Of a stretch of DNA of 64,000 bases, positions 23,641 through 35,151 are shown one piece after another. Both the position numbers and the translations under genes were made by a program. The stretch lies in assembly GCA_014529385.2 (NCBI GenBank), contig CM043962.1, forward strand, positions 45,139,598-45,203,597, given 5' to 3'. Positions within the stretch are counted from its first letter, which is position 1. Each line of letters begins with the position of its first letter. The DNA is from Adiantum capillus-veneris (lineage: Eukaryota; Streptophyta; Polypodiopsida; Polypodiales; Pteridaceae). The notes below the pieces were generated by a model. The model was given only the letters and a program-made list of their open reading frames with translations, ran no database searches and was not told where the DNA came from.

Positions 23641-25530
23641 AGAAATTAAAAAGGATTTCTTTGCTTGATCAAGCGTCTCTCAGCTATTTTTTCTTGTTCT
23701 ATTGAAAATTGGCCTATAGACAAAAGTGGAATTATAGCTCACTCCATATAGGTGTCATTTCTAGGTTAAAGATATAGGCATTGGACAAATCATCTTTAAC
23801 TCCTTGGTTCTCACTATTTAATAGCCTAGAAAGGTGATCAGCCTGTTGATGAGTTGTACCCTTTTTTACCACAACAGTGAAATCAAGTTTGAGCAAGATG
23901 ATAAATCATCTCACTATTTGTTAGGTGTTGCATGGCTTGTTGACTAGATACAATAGTGTTTGTTGATCCACAAAGAAAATAAATTGGTTGGCTAGGAAAT
24001 ATTTTCAAAATTTCTTCACAAACCATTCCCAATTCTTCCCTTTTTGTGGTTGTGTAATTTTGTTCATCATTGTTCAATTGACCACTAGCATAGCATATTG
24101 GGAAGTCCATAGTCCCTTCACCAGATTATGCCAAAATACATCCAAAGGCAAAAGTAGAGGCATGCACATGAACATGAAAGATTTTGCTCCAATCTGGTGC
24201 TTTGAGGGTGCTGATACTAATGCTTGCTTCAACTTCTAAAATGATTCTTCACAATCTTCTTTGCAGTCAAAGGTTACAATCAAACAATATAGAGGCTTAG
24301 CAATGATTGCGTCCCATGTAGATAAATTTTTTGTAGTGTCCACAATGTCCCATGAATGATTGAACATTTTTCACTATTTTTGGACGTGGCATGTCCACAA
24401 TCACCTTGATTTTGTCCATATCCGTGGATAATTCTATTGGCGGACACAATATGACCCATGATTTTCCTTATCTAACTATGAAAACACATCTTTTTTGGAC
24501 TCAAGCAGATTCAAAAGGTGGATTCATTTTTTTGGATTTGGAATATTCAGTAGGTGCGGAATTTTCCAAACACATTTTTTAGATGTTGTATATGGTTTTC
24601 ATGTAACATTGAGTGCACATATAAGTCATCCATATAGATTTAAAAAAATATACGTAAGTACTCTCTGAAAGCATGAGCCACGAGACTTTGGAAGGTGGCC
24701 AATGCATTTATCAGCCCAAAAGACATCACCCGGTAATAAAAAATGCCCCATTCAATCACAAAGACTATTTTTTGTTGATCTTTTGGCTTAATCACCAACT
24801 TATTATAACCTGAAAATCCATCCAAAAAGCTATACGTGCTTCTCCACTACTCTTTCCAGTACATGATCATTAATAGGAAGAGGATAATTGTCACAACGGA
24901 TAGTAGCTGCATTCACTTTTTTGAGATTGACACACACTCTTAACTTTCCATCTTCTACAATACCCATCTCTTGTGCTCAATTTTGTAAATGAATTCATCT
25001 TCCTTTAGATTATCGATTTCCTGTTTGATTTTTTTACAAATGTCTCATTGTAAGTGTAAGGTGTTATCTGCTTGTCTTAACATTAGGCTTTAAAGAAATT
25101 GTATGATGTAGATGGCAAGACCAACCACCTTCATGTCCTTATAAGACCAAACAAACACATCCATATACTCCTTAAGTGTTTTCTTCATTTGATGATAGAT
25201 CCGTAGCAATATAAGCTGGTTTAGGCTCTTTTCCCAGTTTTGCTAGATCTATCATTTTAGTATCCTCAAGTCCATCTTAAGCTTTGCCTAGTTCAACCTT
25301 CTCCCTCATTGACTGTTCAATGATGATTTTACAATATTGAATGGTGTACTTCTTGTCGTGAAAGGGTATACTTATTCCGTCCTTTTCTAACTCTTCCTCA
25401 TTTTCATTCTCACATTCCATTTCTATTGTCCCAAAATTGTCCATTTCAATTCACTATACTTCTTTTTTTGCTCAACATTTGTCCATTTAGGTTCACTAGC
25501 AGCATCCATTGTGTTTGATGCACCTTTTGG
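23641..25530 (-). pseudogene. OTA-minus reverse transcriptase and RNase H
   Basis: RT at about 24330-25000 reads NLKKVNA in pieces, then DGFSGYNKLVIKPKDQQK, and the catalytic IYMDDLYVHS at about 24610-24640, with both aspartates. RNase H follows: ISYASG-like PICYASGQLNNDEQNYTTTK at about 24060-24110, then VVVKKGTTH and ADHLSRL-like sequence near 23830-23880. Upstream of RT, 25000-25530 holds the pre-RT linker (VEQKKKY, WSYKDMK) also seen in OTA-plus. Many stops and frameshifts. The 5' part of the element (gag, first protease, 5' LTR) is absent to the right. Confidence 0.8.
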
Positions 25531-25539
25531 AGGTTTCAT

Positions 25540-25748
25540 CGGTGTCATTCCTAGGGTAAGATGGGGCAATCCAAGGGCTAGGATGGACATGCGGTCAAGG
25601 GGTGCTATATTTGGACGGCTAGGAGCCTATATATAACAAGATTGGATGGAGAGCTGCATGGTCCAGTCCCCTGCGATCTCATATTGGTATCAGAAATGAG
25701 TGGCAAGGAGAGAACATGCATGGAGGGCATAGCAGCATGGAAGGTCTC
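25540..25748 (+). other. Possible LTR end with tRNA-iMet-like primer site
   Basis: Contains a strong TATA-like CCTATATATAAC at about 25627-25638. About 45 bp later comes TTGGTATCAGA (25684-25694), which matches the first ten bases of an initiator-Met primer site and then diverges. This looks like the 3' end of an unrelated LTR plus its primer site, cut off by OTA-plus on the right. No partner LTR is visible. Confidence 0.35.
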
Positions 25749-26671
25749 TGTTAGTAGTAAGCTGACTTGGATATCATTTTTTGGAGCTCTCATTTTAAAA
25801 ACACTTATTATTTTGATAAATCAAAAATATTGTAACTCCTATTTTCCAGATAAACTTTGTAATTGATGAGCCGGGGCTACAAGCTTCCAGATTGTATTAA
25901 CCTGTCTTCACCCATCTTTAGTTAGAGCTTCCAGAGTATTGGTTTTGACCACCAAAAACCTTGGCTAAGGTATAAAATCCAATTTTTGTAAGTTATTTTC
26001 AAGTTTTGGATAATGAAATACACTGCGTGAGCTAACCGTGCTCACTTCTCTCCTTCTCGTGCTTCCTACTCCCTTCCCAGTTGTCACATTGCAATCGCGT
26101 CTATTGTGTTGTTGCAACCGCAGGTAAGAGCTCTACGCATTGACGTAAGCATTTTACGATATTTCATGGCTTTTGACGTCATCGACCCATGGCCTAATTT
26201 CATCATAAGTAGGAATTTACAGTTCAAAATTAAAAACTAACTATAGGTGGGCTATTGGGGCATCATTGTTAAGCATTTAGATGCATTTTGGGTCAAAAAC
26301 AACTTGGTCAAAAATCCATTGCTATTAATAATCGTGATTTTTACACTTGACTTAAAGTGAGATTTGAGACTATAAGTATGTGTGCTTAGGTCTTATAAAC
26401 ATGTCCTAGAACTTTTATTACATTTGGATGTCATTTGATGCTGTAATGGATGTGATTTGTTTGTCGATGAGCGATTGGCTTTTGGTGATTTCAGCCACTT
26501 GAGTGTAGCTTGAGTTAGATGTGAGTTGTTTGTTGTTTTTCGAGAGATTGAGAATCTCTTGTAGCCTCTATGCACTGGTCAAGTCAACTTCGTCCCATGG
26601 ATCGACAATTTAATCGTGGTTCTCGCTACATATGCAATAAGATAGGAGTGAGGTTAGACACCTATCCCACA
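25749..26671 (+). repeat. OTA-plus 5' LTR (923 bp)
   Basis: Starts TGTTAGTAGTAAGCTGACTT and ends CCCACA, with the primer site two bases later. The start matches the 3' LTR stub at 48612 (TGTTAGCAGCAAGCTAACTT), which fixes the left boundary. The five bases before it are GTCTC without their last base certain; no 3' flank survives to confirm a target duplication. Confidence 0.85.
25971..25977 (+). promoter_or_regulatory. OTA-plus LTR TATA box
   Basis: TATAAAA inside the LTR, about 220 bp from its start, in the position expected for the U3 promoter. Transcription would start about 30 bp downstream. Confidence 0.6.
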
Positions 26672-26673
26672 TT

Positions 26674-26691
26674 TGGCACCGCTGTCGGGGA
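26674..26691 (+). other. OTA-plus primer binding site (tRNA-Asp type)
   Basis: TGGCACCGCTGTCGGGGA lies two bases after the LTR. It differs at three positions from the tRNA-Asp complement TGGCGCCGTTGCCGGGGA used by Athila/Tat elements. All three differences are transitions. Confidence 0.8.
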
Positions 26692-27370
26692 TCGAAGAGA
26701 TCTAAACTAGGGAAAAACACGAGTGTCTTGTGAAGTTATCCTTTAACTTCCTCTAGGATCTCCTAGAGTAGACACTTTGTTTTTATAACCGCATAGCTTA
26801 AGATTATCATCTTTTGCTGTGTAGAGGTAGCTTGGAAGTAATCATACTTGCTGAGTGCCTTTAGGATTGTAGGATTGTAGAATTAGACTAGGATTTTGAG
26901 AAGGATTGATGAACGAGACAAGTCTTAAGATCAAGGCTCAGAAAACCATTGAAAACAAGAAAACGAGTGTTTGTGGACACTTTCCACAACCCCATTGCAG
27001 TAGAACCTAGGAGTAGGGTAAGTAGAATCCGAGGTGGGTTTCATAACGTTGATCTCTCTGAAAGAATCAATAGTGAGTTGTTTTTTAAAGTTACAGAATT
27101 TCAGATCAATGGCCAGAAATAGCATGAAAAGACAGCCAACCACTCAATCCGACTAAAGGGTATGCTGTAAAAGTTGTATGAACCAGTGGGTAAGCTCAAA
27201 GGACACATTGAGGTAAAATTTTCAAGAGTTTTCAAAAACTCAGATTATTTACTTTTTCTTGACATTTTAGACCAAATTAAGTTTTGACTTGATTCATAGG
27301 CTTAAACTAGCTCCTAAAAAGACTGTCCATTGAAAAAGTGCAAAAAATGTTTAATTTAAGCCTAAAGTAC

Positions 27371-28245
27371 ATAATCACAATTATTTACTTTCAGCTCAAA
27401 CTGACCAAGGTTGATACTAGTGACTCATTGCACGTGTACAAACAAATTTTGTAAAGGCACATAGAATTTGGATCACCAAATTGAACAAAAAATGGGTAAA
27501 AATTAAAGTCTGTATTGACTTTCACGAACTTCAGTATAATTGGTAAAAGTTTTGTTCAAACTCAATGAAACTTGATTCATAGGCTTATATTGTTGTGATA
27601 GACATGTGTACATGCTCAGTTGACCAAAAAGATGCAAAAATTTGCCAGAAGTAAATAATCGCGATTATTTATATCTACCCTATTTTTCAACTTTTTTGAC
27701 CAACTTAGCATACCACTAGCTTACCATGTTGTAATAAGCCCAGAAACCCAATTTGGTAACATTTGGATCATTGGATTGGAAATTGTGGCCAAATTAGCAA
27801 AGTCATCTGCAGAACAAAACTGATGACCATTTGAACCAAAAATTATCCAAACTTGATGAAACTTGTCTAGGGTGCTTAAGTTGAGATAATTTACAGATCT
27901 GTGCCAAGATTGGAACAAAAACTTGCAAAAAATGATAGTAGTAAATAATCGCGATTATTTGCATCTACTTCAAAAATTGATAATCTTGCACATTTGAGTA
28001 CACCACAAGGTCAAGCACATCATGTAGACCACACAAATCAATTTTGGTGAAATTTGGATCACAAAAGTGAGACTTAAGCTACATTCTTAAAAACCGAGTC
28101 TGTGGACACGAAACAGTTGATAAACTTGAACAAATTTTGTTCAAACGTAGTGAAACTTGTCTAGGGACCTTAACAAGTTGTATACTTAGCAATCAAGCCA
28201 AAAAATGCAAAAAATTGAGAAAAGTAAATAATCATGATTATTTAC
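27371..28245 (+). repeat. OTA-plus 5' palindrome array
   Basis: Palindrome centres lie at about 27381, 27661, 27951 and 28234, a spacing of about 283-290 bp. The second and third share the 18-bp perfect core AAATAATCGCGATTATTT (20 bp in the second). The fourth is a 22-bp perfect palindrome with centre ATCATGAT. The first is imperfect. Between centres the units share diverged blocks such as AAATTTGGATCA, GAAACTTGTCTAGGG and GCAAAAAAT. A weaker relative lies at about 26330 in the LTR. Confidence 0.85.
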
Positions 28246-28649
28246 TACTGCTACACAGAGACACCAACTTTGACTTTTGAACTTGTACAGCATTAGACTA
28301 ACATAATATAAAGCCACCGGGAAATTTTGGGTTCAATCGGATCCAAATTGGTACATGTTTACTCAGTTTTCAGGTTGCAGACTAGTCCTTTGACTTTTTG
28401 CAAAAGTAGAATCTGAAGTCTCAACTGCTGACTTACATAGCGCGATTTGAAGTGATACACATAGACCAATCACAATAGTTAGCAAAAACTACACAATCTT
28501 TGAGAAAGAATAGCTAACTTGATCAAATTGATACAGGAATCAGGTTGCAGACAAGGAATTGACAGCTTGAGAGAAGTTGCAATCAAGTCAAGTGCAAAAA
28601 GTTGACAACAAGTCAATCCGACGATAAGTACTCTATCCAAAGCTTCATA

Positions 28650-28797
28650 AGTCTTTATGAACCTTAGATCTGGTTGTATACTAAGAAACCAAGGCTTATT
28701 TGAAGAAATATCCAATAGAGTATAGTCTTTATGAACCTTAGATCTGGTTGTATACTAAGAAACCAAGGCTTATTTGAAGAAATATCCAATAGAGTAT
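28650..28797. repeat. Perfect 74-bp tandem duplication
   Basis: 28650-28723 and 28724-28797 are identical (begins AGTCTTTATGAACC, ends AGAGTAT). Identity suggests a recent slippage or assembly duplication. Confidence 0.95.
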
Positions 28798-28916
28798 CCA
28801 TCGAAGAGAGTGTTAATCAAGGCGAGCACTTGGACACTATCCTTGAAGAAGCCTCAGACACTTTTTCATAATCAACATCTGAAATGTCTTTCTATTCAAC
28901 TCACTCAGAAACCAGA

Positions 28917-29740
28917 ATGACAGTGCGTTATAAGCATATACTCTCATTTTATAAGACTAATTTCCATGGAGCTCAGGTTTACCTGGATCCCAACGAAGAG
29001 TAGCTATTCGCATTGATGAACATGATATTGAGTTCAAAGAGGAAATTAGGGCAAACAAACAAGGAAAAATGTACATGGATAGAAATGGAACTCAATATTT
29101 ACAAGTTGAAAACCTTGACATGATAGACAAATGGGGGTTAGAAGTAAACACCATAATTCTAGATATGTCAGCAAAATCAAAAGAAGGACCACCAACTCTA
29201 GAATTTGAGGGATACGATCAAGTTGATTTGAAGCCTTTGAAACATCTTAGTACAGACAATCCTAGGATCGGAGTCTATTGTTGGGAGGACAGAAACGTCA
29301 AAGATCTTTTGTGGACTTCGCATGCCAAATTAGGACAACTAACACCCATGAAGATCATCTATATCTTCAAGATCAAAGATAAGGGTTCAATAGATCTACC
29401 AACCTACCTATCTAGGGATTGTCATAACAACAAATTTGTTATGATGAATCCTAAGGAGGTGGAACAAACTAAATACCAAGGGTATTACATAAGGGATTGG
29501 ACATTGGGCCAAGGACCAAAAACTATTCCAAGAGATGACCTCCATGAGATAACTTTTGAGAGTAATGTTAAGAAACCAGAAACCACCTCATCACAAAGAA
29601 AACCGAGTGACACTAAAGCCAGTCCAGGGCTACATGAGTCACTATTTTCAACAGACCGGTTTGAAGGACTCGAAACAGGATCAACTTCCAGGAGACCGGG
29701 AGCTGAACCAAATAGACGTGTCAGACTAGCTAATTTTTAG
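28917..29740 (+). pseudogene. OTA-plus N-terminal region of gag
   Basis: From an ATG at 28917 (MTVRYKHILSFYKTNFHG) one frame runs to a stop at about 29006. The neighbouring frame then continues through 29069-29740 (LDMIDKWGLEV, IGVYCWEDRNVKDLLWTSH, YIFKIKDKGSIDLPTYLS). I do not recognise this domain. Its position before the gag core suggests an N-terminal extension of gag or a separate leader protein. It ends at 29740, and the capsid-like part begins right after in a neighbouring frame. Confidence 0.55.
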
Positions 29741-31093
29741 AAATGGGTCAAAAAATACAGTGGATTTGGGGATCCATATGACCACTTAGCAAGCTTTAAG
29801 CAAGTGCTAAGAGCAAAACGTATATTCAATTTTCATACTCAATTGAGGGGTTTGGAATGACATTAGAAGGAAAAGCATTGACATGGTTTCAAAACATCCC
29901 ACCAAGGTCAATCATGGACTTGAATACATTAGCTCAAGTATTTGTAGCTGCTTGTTCCAAAATGGGACTCAAACACAATACGGTAGCTCAAATCTACAAC
30001 TTTAAACAAAAACAAGGTGAGTCTGTTAGGGATTGTGCAACTCGAATGAAGCAATACATTGCAAGATGTCCAGAGCTAGAGATACTTGCAGAAGAACAAC
30101 TAGTATCATTGTTTCTAGAGGGACTGCTAAACAAAGAGCTTCATGCTATACTGTATAGCAAGAAGCATACAACCCTAGAAGAGTGTGTGTCAGACTCTAT
30201 TGACTTAGGAGACAATTGTGATATTTTCAATGTAGAAGATGTCCCTAAGGATAACCAAAGCAAGAAAACAACATCCACCAAACCATCACAAGTGGGAACG
30301 ACTACTGCAGCACTACTTTCAGCCATAGAAGACATGCTCAATAGGATGAATGACATGATGAATAACATGCAGAAAGCACCTATGAGGGGATTAGGACAAG
30401 GGATACCTCAATAGGGACAACCAATTAGGCCGTAGAAATGGTGTGCAATCAAGGGTAAATGGACCAACCATGAGACCAATGAGTGCTATTATCGACCAAA
30501 GTATGATGGGAATGTTCAATACTTTCCTATGAGGCCACAAGGACAACCCATGTACAGATATCAACCTTAAATGGCCCCAGCTCAAAGACCACCGATGGGT
30601 ATGGAAAGACCTCAATCCGTGTTGGGTCAACAACCTCCATCCGGGACATAATGCAGTGCCTGTAAAGTACATGCATCCAGAGGGAGTCATAGATGGACAA
30701 ACACTAGTGCTTGTTACACCCTATGCTGAGCCTAGTCCATCTACAATAATGATAGAAGGAGATTTGTATAATTCACATCCACCACCAGTGGAAGAACCTG
30801 TGACTTATGCTACACCAGAGCTTGCACCAATGTACTATGTGGCTAATCAAGGTGTCAGACCTCCTATGGTAAGACCCATGATTAAGCCAAGAATTGGAAA
30901 CTGCCATAACTGTGGTGCAACTAATCATTGGAAAAATGAATGCCTAGAGCCTGACAAGAACCTCAAGCCAATTGAAGCTTATTGCATACAATGTTGCAAA
31001 AAGGGAGGACACTTCCCGAAAGATTGTCCAAAAAATCCTTTAAACAAGGGTAAAATAGTAGTGAACGTAGTCCAAGTGATACCTAGTAGCTGA
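29741..31093 (+). pseudogene. OTA-plus gag core and zinc knuckles
   Basis: The retrotransposon gag signature is clear: GFGDPYDHLASFKQVLRA, a frameshift near 29835, then LEGKALTWFQNIPP, FKQKQGESVRDCATRMKQY and LVSLFLEGL. After a Q/P-rich stretch there are zinc motifs: WCAIKGKWTNHETNEC (about 30436-30485), CHNCGATNHWKNEC (about 30901-30942, a clean CCHC) and CIQCCKKGGHFPKDC (about 30985-31030, one residue longer between Cys and His). The family role is RNA binding and particle assembly. Stops near 30413 and 30570 break the frame. Confidence 0.85.
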
Positions 31094-31995
31094 TTTGAGA
31101 GTGAACCGATTGTTCCAATCAAGATAATCATCAGAGCCAAGGCTAAGAAAAAGAAACATAACTCCTCTGATGATTCGGAAAATAAAAAAATTTCCTCTCA
31201 AAAGACCAAAAGAAGCAGAAAGTTGAAACAAAAGGTATGAGATGAGAAAACAGAAACAAAGGGCTGAAATTGAGGAGAAAGCAAAGAAGCTATTCCACAA
31301 AAAGGTGAAAGAAACTAGAAGCGAAATCAAGGAAACCACCGTGAAATCTGGAGGATCAATTTTGATTGACAAATTTTTTTAGCCTATTAATGCAGCTTTG
31401 GAAGCCTACCAAGCTGGACTTAAAGCAGGCCAAAACATGGAAAACAAATGGAAAAACTATCCTTCTCCATACACGGAAGCAACTAAGCTTGAAGCTTATC
31501 AAAATTTGATAAGAATCACGCAAGAGATGCTGGAAAAACAAAAACCCAATCTCGAGAGTATGGAAAAACCTGAGGAGCTTGTGGTAAGAGCCAATAAAGA
31601 AAAATCCAAGGTGGTGGTAGAATCCCACCTTGAAACAAAAGAACCAAAAATTATAGTGCCGGACAGCGAAGATGCCTTACCCAGAATTTCGTTTGTAGAA
31701 GAAGACAGCTAGGATATTTCTAGGAAAAAGTTAGAGAGATTAACGATGGGAGCCTAACTCTGAAGTCAGCTCATATAGAGAAAGTTTGTTTAAACAAACT
31801 ACCTCTTGATATGGACATGGATGTACAATCCTTCTATGGGGATTGCGGATCTGAAGCTTCAGGAATGTCTAAACCATTGACCTTGAAAACATTAACCTCT
31901 TACTTGTGAGATAACAAAGATGAATCCATAGTGTGTAAAACCACTCAAGTAAAAAGAGCTGAACAGACCTAGAAGTAGAGAACATTCATTCAATC
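31094..31995 (+). pseudogene. OTA-plus gag-protease linker
   Basis: Lys/Glu-rich, probably coiled-coil sequence (31398-31712: EAYQAGLKAGQNMENKWK and following). Several frames are involved, with stops between. No enzymatic motif. It occupies the place of a gag C-terminal extension. Confidence 0.5.
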
Positions 31996-32540
31996 ATGTC
32001 TACACCCATCCAATCCGCTCTTACTTTAGGAGAACTAATGAAAACCAAACCATATCTATGGAATGATTTACAAAAAACCCTAGAGAAGGTGGGAATAATA
32101 GGGCTAATCGCAAAAAATTTAGGAAAATTGAAACACGAAATGGACAACAAAGAGATTCAATCTGTTCCAATGAACAAAGTCGGAGAATATTACGAAGGGG
32201 AACAAGGAAACACCACCCTTCCAATGAAATATAGCGACATAGAAACCCTGGCAATATTGGATAGAGGGACAGGCATAGCCATAGCCATAGCCACGAAACA
32301 GTATGGGAATCCTGTGGACAACCAGCCATTAGACAAACTCAAATGAAATTGCAATTGGCTGATGGACACATCGAAAGACCCTTAGGACTGCTTGAGAAAG
32401 TGATAATTAATTCCTATGTGATTGAATATCAACACACTTTTTCCATAGTAGACTTTGGGAAGAAACTCAATTACAAAATCATACTGGGAAGACCTTTCAT
32501 GTGACAAGTACAACTCATCCAAGATTGGGGAAACAATTAT
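31996..32540 (+). pseudogene. OTA-plus first aspartic protease (PR1)
   Basis: LAILDRGTGIAIAIATKQYG at about 32248-32307 is the active-site segment, with D-R-G where D-S/T-G is expected. In the next frame come VDFGKKLNYKIILGRPFM (about 32450-32501), the flap-to-end segment, with IILGRPFM the usual C-terminal motif. Position before RT is the normal one. The changed active site and the frameshift suggest no activity. Confidence 0.72.
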
Positions 32541-32546
32541 CTGCAC

Positions 32547-33558
32547 TTGAAGCAAGTGGGATCAATAACAAGGGTTAATCTAAAAGATCACACTTTTAGA
32601 GATGTCATGAAAATGCCCATACAAGAATTCAATTCAGTCTCTTCGGCTAAAACTAAGCTTCCATCTTGGTTGAACAAAGACACTCCTATTTGGATGTGCA
32701 GAGCTTCTGAAAACGAGAGCTTAAAGCAAGAAGAGTGTATTTTAGAAAGGGATTGCACGGATGATGTCTATGTACCTGAACCCTTTCCAGAGCATTTGTT
32801 TGAACCATTTGAATGGACTCAAATTTTAGCAACAATGGATGTATGTGTAAACACATCTATGCCTACTCAATTTTTCAATGAGGATGGCTACGACATAATC
32901 CCCATCCAAATGAGTTTCAATCCTTCACATTGAAGACAAAAGTCTGAAACCCAAGGACTTGATGAAATCTCAACAAGTCTTTTCAAACCTCTACTATGAT
33001 GCAACAGATGAGTTAGAAGGACACTTAGCTACCTCAAATGATTCGGGGTCGGAAAAAGAACATGTGAGAGCTAAGCTACTCATGAAAGAAGGGGAGGAAA
33101 AGTTTTTTGACTTCCCTAACCAGAAATCAAGAAGACAAAAATGGTATAGACGAAAGAGGGACACCAGAAATTTGAAAGCTAGACCTATGCCATCAGTCTC
33201 GGCCAGTAGAACACAGTTCGTGATGCAGATAGATGCACATGATTGTGTCAAAGATAAAATCACTAGTAGATATCCTTTAAACAAAAATCCAAAAATGTCA
33301 AAAACATTGAGAAAAATGAGAAAGGAAATTCAAGCAAAACCTAAAAACCAGGACAAGGATTCAGCCATGACACGAGTTGAACAAAAAAAGAAATATCAAG
33401 AGTTGAAAAAAGCTCTAAAGGAGATATATACAATTGAAATTGAAACCACTGAAGAAGATGGTAAAGATGTAATGAGTGTTCCATCCCATTACATAAAATA
33501 TACTCTCCAAGACCAAAAAATCATAGTCAAACAACCTGTCAGGGAACTACAAAAATAG
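32547..33558 (+). pseudogene. OTA-plus protease-RT linker
   Basis: Two open stretches, 32547-32933 (LPSWLNKDTPIWMCRASEN, YVPEPFPEHLFEPFEW) and 32959-33558 (Lys/Arg-rich, then EQKKKYQELKKALKE and VPSHYIKYTLQDQKI). OTA-minus has clear matches to the last part at 25400-25530. No known domain. A stop separates the two stretches and another ends the second. Confidence 0.65.
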
Positions 33559-35151
33559 GTGAGTCCTACGAGGGGCCTGAAAATGCAAAAAGATAGATCT
33601 GGATGAACCAAGAAAAGAGCCTAGACCAGCATACATTGCAAATGACCTTACGGAAGAAGAAGAAGAGCTTTTGTTAAGCTTGCTAAAAGAATATCGAGAG
33701 ATCTTTTCTTGGTCTTATAAGGATCTCAAGGGTGTTGATCCAAAAATCTGTCAGCATACCATACCCATGAGAAATGATGCAAAACCAAGTAGACAAAGGC
33801 CATACACATACAATGAAACATTTGCCAAAAAGATCAAAGAAGAGATTGAAAAGCTAAAGGAGTCTGAATTCATTTATGAAATTGAACACACAGATTGGGT
33901 GTCTCCAATTGTGGTAGTACCCAAGAAAAATGAAAAGTTACAAGTGTGTGTCAACCTCAAGAAAGTGAATGCAACTACCATTAGAGACAACTTTCCTCTT
34001 CCAATCACTGAGCATGTTTTAGAACGAGTTGCAGAAATGGAAGCTTACAGCCTTTTAGATGGCTTTTTGGGATACAATCAACTTTTGGTTGATCCTAAAG
34101 ACCAGCGTAAAACTGCCTTTTCAATGGAATTGGTTATTTTTGCCTATTGGGTTATGCCTTTTGTGTTAGCTAATGCTTTTAAAGAATATCTTAGGAATTT
34201 CTTGGAAGCATATATGGATGGTCTATGCATACATTCATCAATCCGAGCTAATCATTTAGAACACCTCAAAAAGGTATTGAAAAATATAGATTTTATAGGA
34301 TTTGCTTAAATCCTGAGAAGTGTACATTCATGGGTAGACATAGAAAAATTCTTGGACATATAGTGTCTAAAAATGGCATAGCTAATGATATGGACAAAAT
34401 TCATGTTATTACTGATTTGCCTAGAGCGACAACAGTTAAGGGGGTTCAAGCCTTCATGGAACATCGTGGATATTACTGACGGTTCATTTACATGTATGCT
34501 ATAATTGCAAAACCCATGTATAGCTTGATTACACACTTTGAATGGACTGATGAGTGTGAAGAATCCTTCATGAAGCTTAAGTAAGCTCTTACCTCAACTC
34601 CAATATTTAAAGCACTAGATTGGAGTAAGATATACCACATACATGTAGATGCTTCTAATTTTGCCATCGTGTGTATACTAGCTCAACCAGAAGACGAGAA
34701 AATTGATTTTCCTATTTCTTATGCTAGCCAATAGTTGAATATGGCGGAAAAGAATTATACCATCACCAAGAGGGAAGGACTAGCAATGATCTATACCGTT
34801 AAAAAGTATAGACATTACCTATTAGCAAACAAATTTGTGTTCTATGTGGACCACCAAGCCTTATTGTACTTGGTCAACAAGCCATGCAACACAAGAAGAA
34901 TAGTGAGATGGTTCATCATTCTTCTAGAATTTGATTTCATTGTAGTTGTGAAAAAGGGCACCACCCATCAAAGAGCAGATCATTTGTCAAGGATTGTTTC
35001 AAGAGAACCAGCTAAAGAGGTAGACCCAGATGCATACCTGTTCTCTGTGGAAATGATACCTCGATGGTTGAAAAACATGGTATCATTGATGACCATAGCT
35101 CAAGTGGATTCGCAAATACCGCTTCCTATTACAATTGGATTAATTGAGTAA
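33559..35151 (+). pseudogene. OTA-plus reverse transcriptase and RNase H
   Basis: RT motifs: FSWSYKDLKGVDP, VCVNLKKVNATTIRDNFPLP, LLDGFLGYNQLLVDPKDQRK, and the catalytic box at 34211-34222, which reads Y-M-D-G where OTA-minus keeps Y-M-D-D. The palm is also shortened just before it. A frameshift follows at 34309. RNase H from about 34630 has HVDASNFAIVC, KREGLAMIYTVKKYRHYLL and FYVDHQALLYLVN, with three acidic catalytic positions intact, ending RADHLSRIV. A TAG at about 34733 interrupts it. There is no second (archaeal-type) RNase H here, unlike TAT4. Confidence 0.88.

Larger units (their letters stand above)
26692..28916 (+). other. OTA-plus 5' leader
   Basis: About 2.2 kb with no convincing ORF. 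It holds a diverged tandem array of about 290-bp units with palindromic cores (27371-28245) and a perfect 74-bp tandem duplication (28650-28797). Confidence 0.6.

Noticed and set aside
27371-28245. Regularly spaced palindromes as a CRISPR array
   Set aside because: Spacing of about 290 bp, diverged repeats and a plant retroelement context rule this out.
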